Positions 18,844-27,765 of a stretch of DNA of 64,000 nucleotides are shown piece by piece. A program made the position numbers and the translations under genes. The notes beneath the pieces were generated by a model, which saw only the letters and a list, made by a program, of their open reading frames with translations, was not told the origin of the DNA and searched no databases. Position 1 is the first letter of the stretch. The number at the start of each line of letters is the position of its first letter. The stretch spans positions 372,001-436,000 of the forward strand of contig NZ_FOPG01000002.1 in assembly GCF_900113435.1 (NCBI RefSeq), read 5' to 3'. This stretch comes from Sulfitobacter dubius (GTDB lineage: Bacteria > Pseudomonadota > Alphaproteobacteria > Rhodobacterales > Rhodobacteraceae).

Positions 18844-21797
18844 TCCAGATCCTCCGGTTTGGCGGGGCTGGTGCCGTCCCATTCGCCGAAACGGGCGAGT
18901 TGGTCAAAGTTTCCGGCAAAGGCATCGGTCTGCACCATGCGCCGCGCCGTGAAGCCTTGCCCCTCATCGAGGTAGCGTGAGAGCAGCGCGTGAAGGCCAG
19001 CCAGCACTTCCTGAGGGTTCTCCTCTTCAAGCGGCGCGGGTACTTCGACGGGTTTCGATCCCAACCCGATAAAGGCAGCATGGGCCACATGGGCCACGCC
19101 CACCTCAGGAAAGCCGCCACGCTCGACCATCGCTGCTTCGATCAAGAGTTGCTTGTCAAAAAGGCGCTGTTCCTTTTTGCCCGGCGGGGTTCCGGTCTTG
19201 TAGTCATAGATCAGCACATCGCCATCATCGGTCTGGTCGATCCGATCCGCAAACCCGCTGAGGGTAAAGCCGAGGTCAGCAAAGGTATAGCTGCCGCGCG
19301 CGCCTTGCTCAAAGGCCACGGGGCTGGAAAAACCCGCCCGCTGGCTTTCACGGGCGATGAACCAATCGGCGATCCGGTCGATCCGCGCCAGCCACATGGC
19401 GCGGGCGGCGGGCCATGGGGCTTCCTCCTCCAGCACTTCGGCGGCCACTTGCATCAGCGTGTCGCGGGTCAGCCGCGCAGGATCGCGGGCCACCAGCTTC
19501 ACGAAATCTTCCATGATGCGGTGCAAAACGATGCCCCGCACCGGCGCGTCGGGAGATTGCACCAGCGGGTTGATCGGACGCAATTTTAGGCTGTGCTTGG
19601 CGTAGACGGCATAGGGATCACGGATCAGCGTCTTGATCTCGGTCACCGACAGTTTGCGCGGGCGCGCCGCGCGCGGCGGGCGGGGCGAGGGGCGCGTGGC
19701 CGGGGCGGTGCGCTCTACCGCTTCCAAGGCACGCACCTGATCCAGCCAATGGTTACCGCGCTGCTGCATGGCCTTCCACGCCTCCGGCCCGCCGGTGTCG
19801 CCCAAGCCGCCCAGCAGGTTGCCCAAGCGGTTCAACCAGCGCGATGGCACCATCTCTGCCTCATCCGACCGGATCGCGCGGGTGATCCAAACCTCGGGGC
19901 TGGCAATGGCCTGTTGATAGTCATGCGCCGACAGGCCGATGCGCCGTTCGGGCAGCAGCAGCCCGGCCTTCTCGCGCATTTGACGGTTGAGCCATGGATC
20001 GGGCGGCGGCGCTTCGGGCCATGTGCCTTCGTTCAATCCGCCAAGGATGACCAACTCGGCCCCCTGCACCCGCGCCTCCATCGTGCCCCAGATCATGATG
20101 TCGGGGTGCGGGGTATCGGCCTCACGCACCTCTTCTTGGGACAAGAGCGCGCCGAGCAGATCGGCATAATCGGCGGCGTTCATCGCCCCGCCGTGGGCCG
20201 CATGTTCCGTGAGGTTCGCCATCACCGCCTCGGCCGCAATGCCCGCGCCGTGCTGCCAGAGCAGGTGATCGGGGTCGGAGGGTTGTCCGGCGGCGATCTT
20301 TTCGGCCAGTGCCAAATGTGCCGCGACGCAATCGGGCAGGGGCCGCTCGCCGGGGGCGTCGTGGCCGGGGAAAACCTCGCCCAGCCAAGCAACCCAATCG
20401 CGGAAGCCGCTGGGGTCTTCCATCCGCTTTGCCGCGCGTTCCGCGATTTCGGTCAACCCTTCGGCGTCGGGGTAGGGCAGCCCGTGGCGGCGGATCTCAG
20501 CCTCCAAGCGCTGGGTATAGAGCTGATGGAAATTCCGCCCCGCGCCGCTGTGTGTCAGCGGGTGTTTCAACAGGGTCAGCAGCGCTTCGGCATCCAGTTT
20601 TCGGACAAACAGCGCCGCCACATGGCGCAAGAACCGCCCCGGCGGAGAGAGTTGCAGCGGCATCCCGGCGCTGTCGTCAGGCAGGATGTTCCACCGATCA
20701 AGCGCCGCCGTGACCTGCCGGGTGAGCATCCGGTCGGGCGTGATCAACGCGGCTTTCACCCCGTCTTCGGCAGCTTGGCGCAGGCGCAGCGCGATGGCCA
20801 AAGCCTCGACCCGCGGGGTGGGCGCTTCGATGAGGGTGATGTCAGCCGTGGCACCATGCAGGTCATCCAGCTTTGGCCCTTCGTTCAGCCAAGCATGGGT
20901 GACCGGCGCAGGCCGGAGCGAAAGCGACAGCAGCTTGTTGCGTGCCTCAGAAACGGGGGGCATCTCGCACCAAGGCTCAATCGCCCCCCGTGAAACGCCA
21001 AGCATATTCATCAGCTTGCGGAAACGGTATTGCGGGTGATCCTCGGCCAAAAGCGCTTGATCCAATTCGTTCCAAACGGCGGTCGGCATCTCGAAATCAA
21101 AACCCGGCAGGATGATCGCGCCTTGGGGCAGGCGGGCCACGGCCTCCATCAGCAGTGCGGTTGTCCCGCGCGAGCCGGTGGACCCGGCAAGGATCACCGG
21201 ATGCTGCGGTGGCGCGTCCTGCCAACGGGCGATGATCCGGGCGACCAGTTGCCGCCGCCGCGCCTCGGCATCCGGGCGGGTGGTGGTCTGGCCCAGATAG
21301 TCATGCGCGATGGCAAGGAACCGCTGCGCGCGCTCCCAATGGGCCGAGAGATGGCCAACGTCCAGCCCGGCCACTGTCTCGGGAGAGACCCCTTCGCCCT
21401 GCATCTCGTCGATCAGCCCCGCAAGACTGTCCGACAGCGCATAAAGCGAGGCCCGCGGCGCGAGATCCGGCGCGGCATCCAACAGACGCGAAACCAGTTG
21501 GATCAGTTCGAGCCGCCGTTGCAGGGGCGGGGTCGGCGCTGGCAGGGCAACGCTGGGCGCCAAGGCGTCAAGGTCCGTGATCAGCCGGATGCGCGGCAGA
21601 AACCCTGCCGGCCCTGCGTCGAAATCATGGCGCAACCGGCGGGCCATTCGGTTGGTGTTGACCAGCAGTTCAACGCGGGCCATCGCCTCGGGCGGGCCAT
21701 TCTCCAACCGGTCGCACAGCCCGCGCACCAATCCGCGCGGGAAGTCGACGCCGGGGGCAAGGCCAAAGACGCGGGGGCTGTCCTGCGGCTCAAACAT
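18840..21797 (-). CDS. addB: AddB, nuclease/helicase-like subunit of AddAB
   Basis: AddB is the second subunit of the break-processing complex. The 985-residue protein starts MFEPQDSPRVFGLAPGVDF, usual for the alphaproteobacterial form, whose helicase-like N-terminus has a degenerate ATP site. LAGSTGSRGTTALLMEAVARLP is near residue 215, WGTMEARVQGAELVILGGLNEGTWPE near 575, and the C-terminal nuclease motif IYDYKTGTPP near 890. The frame extends upstream to 21881, but that part overlaps murU. The ATG at 21797 leaves an 8-base overlap with the murU stop. Confidence 0.94.
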   Translation of the reverse strand: MFEPQDSPRVFGLAPGVDFPRGLVRGLCDRLENGPPEAMARVELLVNTNRMARRLRHDFDAGPAGFLPRIRLITDLDALAPSVALPAPTPPLQRRLELIQLVSRLLDAAPDLAPRASLYALSDSLAGLIDEMQGEGVSPETVAGLDVGHLSAHWERAQRFLAIAHDYLGQTTTRPDAEARRRQLVARIIARWQDAPPQHPVILAGSTGSRGTTALLMEAVARLPQGAIILPGFDFEMPTAVWNELDQALLAEDHPQYRFRKLMNMLGVSRGAIEPWCEMPPVSEARNKLLSLSLRPAPVTHAWLNEGPKLDDLHGATADITLIEAPTPRVEALAIALRLRQAAEDGVKAALITPDRMLTRQVTAALDRWNILPDDSAGMPLQLSPPGRFLRHVAALFVRKLDAEALLTLLKHPLTHSGAGRNFHQLYTQRLEAEIRRHGLPYPDAEGLTEIAERAAKRMEDPSGFRDWVAWLGEVFPGHDAPGERPLPDCVAAHLALAEKIAAGQPSDPDHLLWQHGAGIAAEAVMANLTEHAAHGGAMNAADYADLLGALLSQEEVREADTPHPDIMIWGTMEARVQGAELVILGGLNEGTWPEAPPPDPWLNRQMREKAGLLLPERRIGLSAHDYQQAIASPEVWITRAIRSDEAEMVPSRWLNRLGNLLGGLGDTGGPEAWKAMQQRGNHWLDQVRALEAVERTAPATRPSPRPPRAARPRKLSVTEIKTLIRDPYAVYAKHSLKLRPINPLVQSPDAPVRGIVLHRIMEDFVKLVARDPARLTRDTLMQVAAEVLEEEAPWPAARAMWLARIDRIADWFIARESQRAGFSSPVAFEQGARGSYTFADLGFTLSGFADRIDQTDDGDVLIYDYKTGTPPGKKEQRLFDKQLLIEAAMVERGGFPEVGVAHVAHAAFIGLGSKPVEVPAPLEEENPQEVLAGLHALLSRYLDEGQGFTARRMVQTDAFAGNFDQLARFGEWDGTSPAKPEDLE

Positions 21798-22482
21798 CGG
21801 CACCTGCCAAGAGGCTTTCGGCAAGGGGAATGCCGCCGGGATGCCCCACGTCGCACCATCGCCCGCTATAGGGCAGGCCAAACAGCGTACCGCGTGCCAG
21901 CATCATGTCCCACAACAGGTTGAGTGAGAATGCCTTGGCTTCGATATCGGCCAACAGGTCGGTCTTGATGATCTGCACCCCGCCATATACCTCACCCGGC
22001 CCACGTTGCAGGCGGCCATCCGCGGCGCGGGTAAAGTCGCCCGTGCCGCCATGGCCGAGAGTATTTTCCAACGGCACGGTCATCAAAAGCGCATCCATTC
22101 GTGCCGGATCCCAGGCCTCGCGGATCATTGTAAGCGGGTTTGGCCCAGCCCAGATTGCGTCACTGTTCATGGTGAAAACCGGCCCCGCGCTCAGCAGAGG
22201 CAGCGCGTTGCGCAGCCCGCCGCCGGTGTCGAGGATGTCAGGCGTCTCAGTGATCGTCTTGACGCCTTGTGCGCGCAAATGCGTGTCTAGCTGATCGGGC
22301 AGGTAATGCAGGTTCGCGACGATCCGCGCAGGCGAAACCGCTTGGGCAAGGTCAAGCGCGTGGTCAATCAGCGGGCGACCGGCGACCGGCACCATGGGCT
22401 TGGGCTGGTTCTGGGTAAGATGCTTCATGCGCGTGCCGAACCCGGCAGCAAACATCATGATGGCGTCGGGGTACTCGCGCAT
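21790..22482 (-). CDS. murU: MurU-like MurNAc-1-phosphate uridylyltransferase
   Basis: MurU makes UDP-MurNAc from MurNAc-1-phosphate in the recycling route that bypasses MurA. The 230-residue protein has the nucleotidyltransferase signature AAGFGTRM followed by PKPMVPVAGRPLI (about 11-35), the metal-binding MNSDAIW (about 108) and a C-terminal GRWCDVGHPGG. Size and signature fit MurU and exclude longer GlmU- or RmlA-type enzymes. Adjacent amgK, overlapping by 28 bases, supplies the substrate. The ATG at 22482 is preferred to an upstream frame within amgK. Confidence 0.85.
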   Translation of the reverse strand: MREYPDAIMMFAAGFGTRMKHLTQNQPKPMVPVAGRPLIDHALDLAQAVSPARIVANLHYLPDQLDTHLRAQGVKTITETPDILDTGGGLRNALPLLSAGPVFTMNSDAIWAGPNPLTMIREAWDPARMDALLMTVPLENTLGHGGTGDFTRAADGRLQRGPGEVYGGVQIIKTDLLADIEAKAFSLNLLWDMMLARGTLFGLPYSGRWCDVGHPGGIPLAESLLAGADV

Positions 22483-23468
22483 TGGCTTTTCAAATGCTCC
22501 AGAAAATCGGGGGTAGGGTGGGGCAGTGCGCCCGCGATACTGTCTGCCACAGTGGATAGCGCGGGATGGCTTAGGTTGTGTTGCAAATGTTGCCAAACAC
22601 GGGGGATCAGGTCGACATAATGCGGTTTGCCATCGCGTATGCAGAGGCGGGCAAAAATACCGAGGATGCGCAGGTTGCGCTGCGTACCGAGCAGAGCATA
22701 TGCGTGCCGGAAGGCGGTTTCGTCCTGCCCGGTCTGAGCAAGATAATAATCTATTATTTTTGCTTCAGTCACGCGCGAAACATCGCGGCGGGCATCTTGC
22801 AGGATCGAGACAAGATCATAGGCCGGGTGGCCCAGCAGTGCATCTTGGAAATCCAGCAGGCCCACGCGCGCGGCCCCCGCACGCTGCGGCAACCAAAGCA
22901 GGTTTTCGGCGTGGTAGTCGCGCAGGATCACGACTTTGGGCGCGGCGTCCAACGCGGTTGCAAGAGGGTGAAACGCCTGCGCAAAAGCGGCGTTTGGGCC
23001 TTGCCCGCTATCCGGCGCATAGAAATCGAACGCAGGGGCCGCCATTTCAGTGAGCCAATCGGCGTCGCAGATCGGCAGATCGGGCAGGGGCGCGGCATGG
23101 AGTTGGACCAGCACGTCGGTAGCGGCACGGTAAAGCGGAAGTTCCTGCGCAGGATCGGTCGCCATCAGCTTGGCGAATAATGCGTCACCAAGGTCTTCGA
23201 TCAGCAAGAGCCCGTGGTCGCTGTCTATGTGGTAAATCTGCGGCGCGCTGAGGTTGTTGGCCGTCAGATGTTCAGCAACCTGAAAGAAGGGGCGCACATC
23301 TTCGCCGCGGTTAGGCGGGGCGTCCATCAATATAGCCGTTTCACCATTCGTTCTGCGAAGCCGATCATAACGCCGGTTTGAGGCGTCACCGGCCAGCAGT
23401 TTTCGCGTGGCATCGGACCAGCCTGCATTTTGCAGGAAGGTTTCGACTAGGGGGGTGCGCTGGGTCAT
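22455..23468 (-). CDS. amgK: AmgK-like anomeric MurNAc/GlcNAc kinase
   Basis: AmgK phosphorylates MurNAc or GlcNAc at the anomeric position, feeding MurU. The 337-residue protein is an aminoglycoside-phosphotransferase-fold kinase. GDASNRRYDRL is the nucleotide loop (about 28-38), IEDLGDALF the hinge (about 100), LRDYHAENLLWL the catalytic loop (about 198-209) and LLDFQDA the metal-binding motif (about 222). A general phosphotransferase name would also fit, but pairing with murU gives the specific one. Start ATG 23468 overlaps the tsaE stop by 4 bases. Confidence 0.85.
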   Translation of the reverse strand: MTQRTPLVETFLQNAGWSDATRKLLAGDASNRRYDRLRRTNGETAILMDAPPNRGEDVRPFFQVAEHLTANNLSAPQIYHIDSDHGLLLIEDLGDALFAKLMATDPAQELPLYRAATDVLVQLHAAPLPDLPICDADWLTEMAAPAFDFYAPDSGQGPNAAFAQAFHPLATALDAAPKVVILRDYHAENLLWLPQRAGAARVGLLDFQDALLGHPAYDLVSILQDARRDVSRVTEAKIIDYYLAQTGQDETAFRHAYALLGTQRNLRILGIFARLCIRDGKPHYVDLIPRVWQHLQHNLSHPALSTVADSIAGALPHPTPDFLEHLKSQCASTPTPS

Positions 23469-23938
23469 CTGTGCCACTCGATCAGCTTGTCGGCCCAATC
23501 GGCGCCAATCCATTTGGCGGTCAGTGTGCGGGTGTCTTCCTCGGCATCGGGGGCAAGGGTGATGTGCAGCGCCCCGCGGGGTGCGAGCGGCCCCAGACGA
23601 TCCGGCCATTCCACCAGACAAATCGCATCGTGGAACGCGTCAATCAGCCCCAGTTCCTCAATCTCATGGGTAGAGGTTAGCCGGTATAGGTCAGCGTGCC
23701 AGATCGCGCCGCCTTGCACCCCATAAGTCTGCACCAGCGTGAAAGTGGGCGAGGGGATGTCTTCGGGATAGTCGAGCAGTTCAGAGATTAACGCACGAGC
23801 GAAATGGGTTTTGCCCGCTCCGACATCGCCGCTGAGCAGGACAACATCGCCGGGGGATAGGCGGCGGGCCAATTGCCGCGCGTGCTGGGCGGTCTCATCC
23901 GGGCCGCTGAGCAGGAGGGAAAGTGTATCTTCGGACAT
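23465..23938 (-). CDS. tsaE: TsaE, ATPase for tRNA t6A37 synthesis
   Basis: TsaE is required by the TsaBCDE system for N6-threonylcarbamoyladenosine at position 37 of ANN-decoding tRNAs. The 157-residue protein has Walker A GDVGAGKTHFA (about 38-48), SPTFTLVQTY (about 64-73), HADLYRL (about 80) and VEWPDRLG (about 108), all typical of the YjeE/TsaE family. It shares a run with amgK, as is common in Rhodobacterales. tsaD is 11 kb away on the same strand. Confidence 0.95.
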   Translation of the reverse strand: MSEDTLSLLLSGPDETAQHARQLARRLSPGDVVLLSGDVGAGKTHFARALISELLDYPEDIPSPTFTLVQTYGVQGGAIWHADLYRLTSTHEIEELGLIDAFHDAICLVEWPDRLGPLAPRGALHITLAPDAEEDTRTLTAKWIGADWADKLIEWHR

Positions 23939-23994
23939 GCCCCATGCTTAGCGTGCCGACGCTCAGCCGCAAGATCAAAGCGGATGGAGGTGCT

Positions 23995-25521
23995 CTACTT
24001 GGGGGGTTGCCGCTGGTCGCTTGCCATAGGGGCGGCAGAGCGATCCTGTCTGGCCGCGCCAACCGGGATCGGGCGAAAGCGCACAAGCGTCGCGCCTGAC
24101 GCGATGGCTGATACTTCGCATGATAGCGGCGCACCTTTGAGGGGATAGATGGGCATGTTCCAGCCTGCGCCGTCCCCCCGGCACATGACAAATTCAGCGA
24201 TGTCGGCCCAAAGCGGATTTGCCGATGACATTTCGCGCCAAACGCGGATGGCGTCATCAATGGTTATCTCGGCAAAGCTTTTATCGGGGTCTTGTTTCCA
24301 CTGGGTGCGATATGCAGCGTTGCAGACCGTCAGCACGCCGGAAGCTGAAAAGACGGCGAAACCATCCTCTAATGTGTCAAGAAGGCTTTGGCTTTGCTCA
24401 AGTTCGGCGCGGAAATTGCGGGTCAGAGTAACCTCGGCAGTGATGTCTTCGATCAGAAAAGCGGTGGCTCCATCTGGATGAGGGCGGCCCCGAATGCTGT
24501 AGGTCTGACCGTTTTCGAGGGACCAAGTCTCCTGATAGCGCCCATCGGTCGCGGCGGCGATCACCTCGGCGATCTCTTGCCGCCAGTTCTTGTAGTTCTT
24601 CGGCTCTGGCATGCGGCGGCTTTCGCGCAGTTGATCAAAGAAAGACACCATAGTGGGCCGGGCGCTGAGGAAGGGTGCGGGCAACGCGGTAAGGTCAACC
24701 AAGGCCGGATTGAACAGCGCCAACTGCCCGTTTCGGTCAAAGATTGCCAAGCCGATGGACAGATGCGCAAAGGTTTTAGCGAGGGTCTGGACAAAGTTGC
24801 GTTGTGCTTCCTCAGCGGCGACAACGGCATTGATGCAGGTGGCGTGGTAAATCTGTAGGTTATCTTCGCAGGTGGTGGTCAGCGCGTACCAATCCGGCTT
24901 TTCCCCTTGGGCACTGCGCAAGCAGACGCGGTTGGGATGATCGGGCGACGGCGTGCTGAACAGGGCGGCGCCCCCGCATTCAGGATCATGCTGCGCCTTT
25001 TGTTTCAGCGCCGCATAGGCCTTGTTGTGCCAGATGATGCGTCCGCCCGCCTCGGTTTGCCATGCGGGGTTTGGGCTGCTGTCGCTGGCGCGGCGCAGGG
25101 CGGCGAGTTTGGTAAATGTTTCCTTTGTGATTTCTTCTGCCGCACGGGTCTGTGGCAGATGCAACCAACACAGCGCGTCCCGCCATGTGATACGAAGCTC
25201 TGGCGGGCTGTCCCCATCTTCGGCCGCGAGCGTTAGATTTCCGGTTGCCCCATGGCGGGGGGAGGCGGGAAATTCGGGAAACCGCGTTAACAGCGCCTCG
25301 CGAATGTCCTCCCAATGGTGATAACCGGGGGCGAGGGCAAAGCGGGTAAGGGCGTTGTCAGACCCGTGGATCAGGTGCCCATCCTCGAAAAGCAGGCTCA
25401 TGTCGTCGATATCTGGGGGGGCTTTCGTTGTACGCGTACCGAGGGTGCTAAGCCACCAAAGGGCGACCAAAGCAGATACGCAGGCTGCGGCAAGCACAAT
25501 GAGAACGTCTGGCAATGCCAT
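23995..25521 (-). CDS. Membrane-anchored multi-PAS sensor protein without transmitter
   Basis: The 508-residue protein has one N-terminal helix (VLIVLAAACVSALVALWW, about 7-24) and a cytoplasmic part with two or three PAS-like domains. One lies at about 135-230 (with AGGRIIWHNKAYAALK). Another is at about 250-370 (LSIGLAIFDRNGQLALFNPA; and ATAFLIEDITAEVTLTRNF). The last is at about 385-480 (LLDTLEDGFAVFSASGVLTVCNAAY). No H-box, ATPase, GGDEF or EAL motif is present, so it cannot signal as a kinase alone. It begins 87 bases after the regB stop and ends 57 bases before tsaE. A partner role with RegB is only suggested by position. The start at 25521 is chosen because the helix follows directly; the upstream extension to 25599 lacks features. 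Confidence 0.8.
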   Translation of the reverse strand: MALPDVLIVLAAACVSALVALWWLSTLGTRTTKAPPDIDDMSLLFEDGHLIHGSDNALTRFALAPGYHHWEDIREALLTRFPEFPASPRHGATGNLTLAAEDGDSPPELRITWRDALCWLHLPQTRAAEEITKETFTKLAALRRASDSSPNPAWQTEAGGRIIWHNKAYAALKQKAQHDPECGGAALFSTPSPDHPNRVCLRSAQGEKPDWYALTTTCEDNLQIYHATCINAVVAAEEAQRNFVQTLAKTFAHLSIGLAIFDRNGQLALFNPALVDLTALPAPFLSARPTMVSFFDQLRESRRMPEPKNYKNWRQEIAEVIAAATDGRYQETWSLENGQTYSIRGRPHPDGATAFLIEDITAEVTLTRNFRAELEQSQSLLDTLEDGFAVFSASGVLTVCNAAYRTQWKQDPDKSFAEITIDDAIRVWREMSSANPLWADIAEFVMCRGDGAGWNMPIYPLKGAPLSCEVSAIASGATLVRFRPIPVGAARQDRSAAPMASDQRQPPK

Positions 25522-25607
25522 GACGGAAAACCCTTTCGGCAAATGCGACGCCTTACCTTGGAGACCAAAGGTTAAAGCATCGTTAACAAATTCTCCCAAG
25601 GCCGTCG

Positions 25608-26999
25608 TTAAACAGTCAGGCGTTGGTTTTCCCCGAACACATTGTCATCTGGGCCAAGGTCGAGCAGGTGGCGCGACCAGACCACTTCGACCACGGCCCC
25701 ACTGCCTGCGGGCGGCAGCCCGCGCAGCCAACCACTGTCTGATCCATTGGCAAATCGCAGCCGCGCACCGGAACGCTCTAGAAAGGTCTTGGCGATGAAA
25801 AGCCCCAGCCCCATGCCCTCATATTCTGGACGCGCAGGTTCGCTTGTCGTGCCGCTGCGGCGGCGCAGGAAGGGGTCCCCAATTCGGCCCAAATGCTGCG
25901 GGGGGAAGCCGGGCCCATTGTCGATGATCCGCACCGAAATATCATCGGTCGACCATTCAGTTTCGATCCAAACGGTGGTTTCGGCAAAATCCACTGCGTT
26001 CTGCACCAGATTGCGCAGACCGTGGATGATTTCAGGTTTGCGCGGAATGGTTGGCGGGCGCGCGTGGTCTCGGGCCATCGGATTGTCGGAAAACATGACC
26101 GTCTTGCCCCGTTCCAAATGCGGCTCTGCGGCCTCTTTCACCACGGCTGTCAGCTGCGCGCGCTGCATGTGCAGATCGTCTTTGCCAATGCGCCCCATGT
26201 CGCGCAGAATATCGCGACAGCGGTCAGCCTGATCGCGGATCAGCGCGGCGTCTTCGGCTAGAGCTGGGCGGTCTTCGAGGTCCCCGAGCAGTTCGGTACT
26301 GGCCAGTTTGATAGTGGCCAGCGGCGTGCCCAACTCATGAGCGGCGGCAGCGACGACGCCGCTTAGGTCCGACAGTTTCTGTTCGCGCGCCAATACAAGC
26401 TGGGTGGCCGAAAGTGCGTCTGCCATCGAATGCACCTCAGAAGTCACGCGCCGCGAGTAGGCGCTGGTAAAGACGATTGCGATCAGCAGGGCAGCCCAAT
26501 GGCCAAAGACAAAGATACCGGGCTGGCGCAGCACATCACCCGATTGCGTCACCAGCGGCAGATGCCACAACGCCAGCACCGACGCCGCGATAATCGCAGT
26601 CGCGCCCAAAACCAGTGTCGAACGTAGGCTAAGCGCCGTCGCCGAGATTGTGACCGGCGCCAACAGCAGTAGCGCAAAGGGATTGTTAAGCCCCCCAGTC
26701 AGCCCGAGCAGCAGGGTGAGCTGCAACAGGTCAAACAGCACCATAGCGAGGTTCTCACGCTCGGACAGGCGCTTGTTTTGTGGGAAGACGAAGGCTGCGA
26801 CGAGGTTGCCCACCACCGAGGCACCGATCGTCAGATAACAAAGGCCAAAGGCCAGCTGCAGGCCAAGCGCTGATTGCGCGACGGTCACGGCAGTCAATTG
26901 CCCGGCGATGGCGAACCAACGCAGCACGATCATGGTGCGCAGCCGGATCCAACTGGCGCGGGTGCGCCCGTCGAGGGGCCGAATATTTGCCTGCGTCAT
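25608..26999 (-). CDS. regB: RegB/PrrB redox-sensing histidine kinase
   Basis: RegB senses the redox state of the quinone pool and phosphorylates RegA, controlling energy metabolism genes. The 463-residue protein has six hydrophobic segments (about 23-180), the ubiquinone-linked heptapeptide GGLNNPF at 102-108, the H-box HELGTPLATIKL with His221, and Cys261 in DQADRCRD, equivalent to the redox-active cysteine of Rhodobacter RegB. The ATPase domain shows N-box LRNLVQNAVDFAE, IIDNGPGFP and GMGLGLFIAK. It diverges from senC-regA, the classical regB-senC-regA order. Confidence 0.97.
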   Translation of the reverse strand: MTQANIRPLDGRTRASWIRLRTMIVLRWFAIAGQLTAVTVAQSALGLQLAFGLCYLTIGASVVGNLVAAFVFPQNKRLSERENLAMVLFDLLQLTLLLGLTGGLNNPFALLLLAPVTISATALSLRSTLVLGATAIIAASVLALWHLPLVTQSGDVLRQPGIFVFGHWAALLIAIVFTSAYSRRVTSEVHSMADALSATQLVLAREQKLSDLSGVVAAAAHELGTPLATIKLASTELLGDLEDRPALAEDAALIRDQADRCRDILRDMGRIGKDDLHMQRAQLTAVVKEAAEPHLERGKTVMFSDNPMARDHARPPTIPRKPEIIHGLRNLVQNAVDFAETTVWIETEWSTDDISVRIIDNGPGFPPQHLGRIGDPFLRRRSGTTSEPARPEYEGMGLGLFIAKTFLERSGARLRFANGSDSGWLRGLPPAGSGAVVEVVWSRHLLDLGPDDNVFGENQRLTV

Positions 27000-27098
27000 C
27001 TTAGCCCCATCACTTTATTGCGTCTTGCATCACCTGCGATCTAGCGTAGGTCTGCGGCGAAACACGATCAAGAGCGGCCGATGGCCCGGAGGACTGAC
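27000..27098. promoter_or_regulatory. Divergent regB / senC-regA intergenic region
   Basis: Ninety-nine bases separate the divergent starts and must hold promoters for both. It includes GCGTAGGTCTGCGGCG-like sequence with a GCGGC half-site resembling loose RegA-binding sequences. I cannot place promoter boxes reliably. Autoregulation by RegA is known in Rhodobacter and is inferred here. Confidence 0.4.
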
Positions 27099-27713
27099 AT
27101 GAAACGGATGATTGCATTTGGTGCGGTTGGGGTTGCAGCAGTATTTCTGGCGGGCACGGCCTTTATGGTGCTCCGCGGCGAGGATGACGCCTATGCCTCC
27201 TGCCGGTCGAGCCAAGTGGCAGGTGGCGACATCGGCGGTCCGTTTGAATTGGTCAACGGCGCCGGCGAGACCGTGACCGATGCTGATGTGATCTCCGAGC
27301 CTGCGTTAATCTATTTCGGCTACACCTCTTGCCCCGATGTCTGCCCCTTGGATGTGGACCGCAACGCAGCGGCGACCGAGATTTTGGATGAGCGCGGCCA
27401 AAGCATTACGCCTGTCTTCATTACCGTCGACCCCGAGCGCGACACGCCCGAAGTGGTCGGTGACTTTGCCGAGGTAATGCACCCGCGTATGGTGGGGCTG
27501 ACCGGCTCGCCTGAACAGGTCAAAGCGGCCAGCCAAGCGTACCGCACCTACTACAAGGCCCACCCGGCAGATGAGAATGGTGAATACCTCGTCGATCATT
27601 CGACTTTCAGCTATCTGGTCATGCCCGAGGAAGGCGTCGTGGACTTTTTCCGCCGCGAAGTGCGCCCCGAGCAGATGGCCGAAAGCATTGGTTGCTTCCT
27701 CGATCAAAGCTGA
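27099..27713 (+). CDS. senC: SenC/PrrC, Sco1-type copper chaperone for cytochrome oxidase
   Basis: Sco proteins deliver copper to the CuA or CuB site of terminal oxidases or act as thiol reductants; Rhodobacter SenC/PrrC also influences RegBA output. The 204-residue protein has an N-terminal anchor helix (about 5-25) and a thioredoxin-like periplasmic domain. Copper ligands are Cys78 and Cys82 in YTSCPDVCP and His167 in VDHSTF. CRSSQ (Cys35) adds another cysteine. AGGA precedes the ATG at 27099, which is preferred to the upstream in-frame start at 27081. regA follows 52 bases later. Confidence 0.96.
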   Translation: MKRMIAFGAVGVAAVFLAGTAFMVLRGEDDAYASCRSSQVAGGDIGGPFELVNGAGETVTDADVISEPALIYFGYTSCPDVCPLDVDRNAAATEILDERGQSITPVFITVDPERDTPEVVGDFAEVMHPRMVGLTGSPEQVKAASQAYRTYYKAHPADENGEYLVDHSTFSYLVMPEEGVVDFFRREVRPEQMAESIGCFLDQS

Positions 27714-27765
27714 AATTGACCCGCCGCGATAGCCGCCCCATATTAGCCTTTGAGAGGGGACGTTG

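Noticed and set aside
19593-20993. A 466-residue open frame on the plus strand opposite addB
   Set aside because: It lies antisense to addB, has a composition rich in Arg/Gly/Gln and no domain, so it is a shadow frame.
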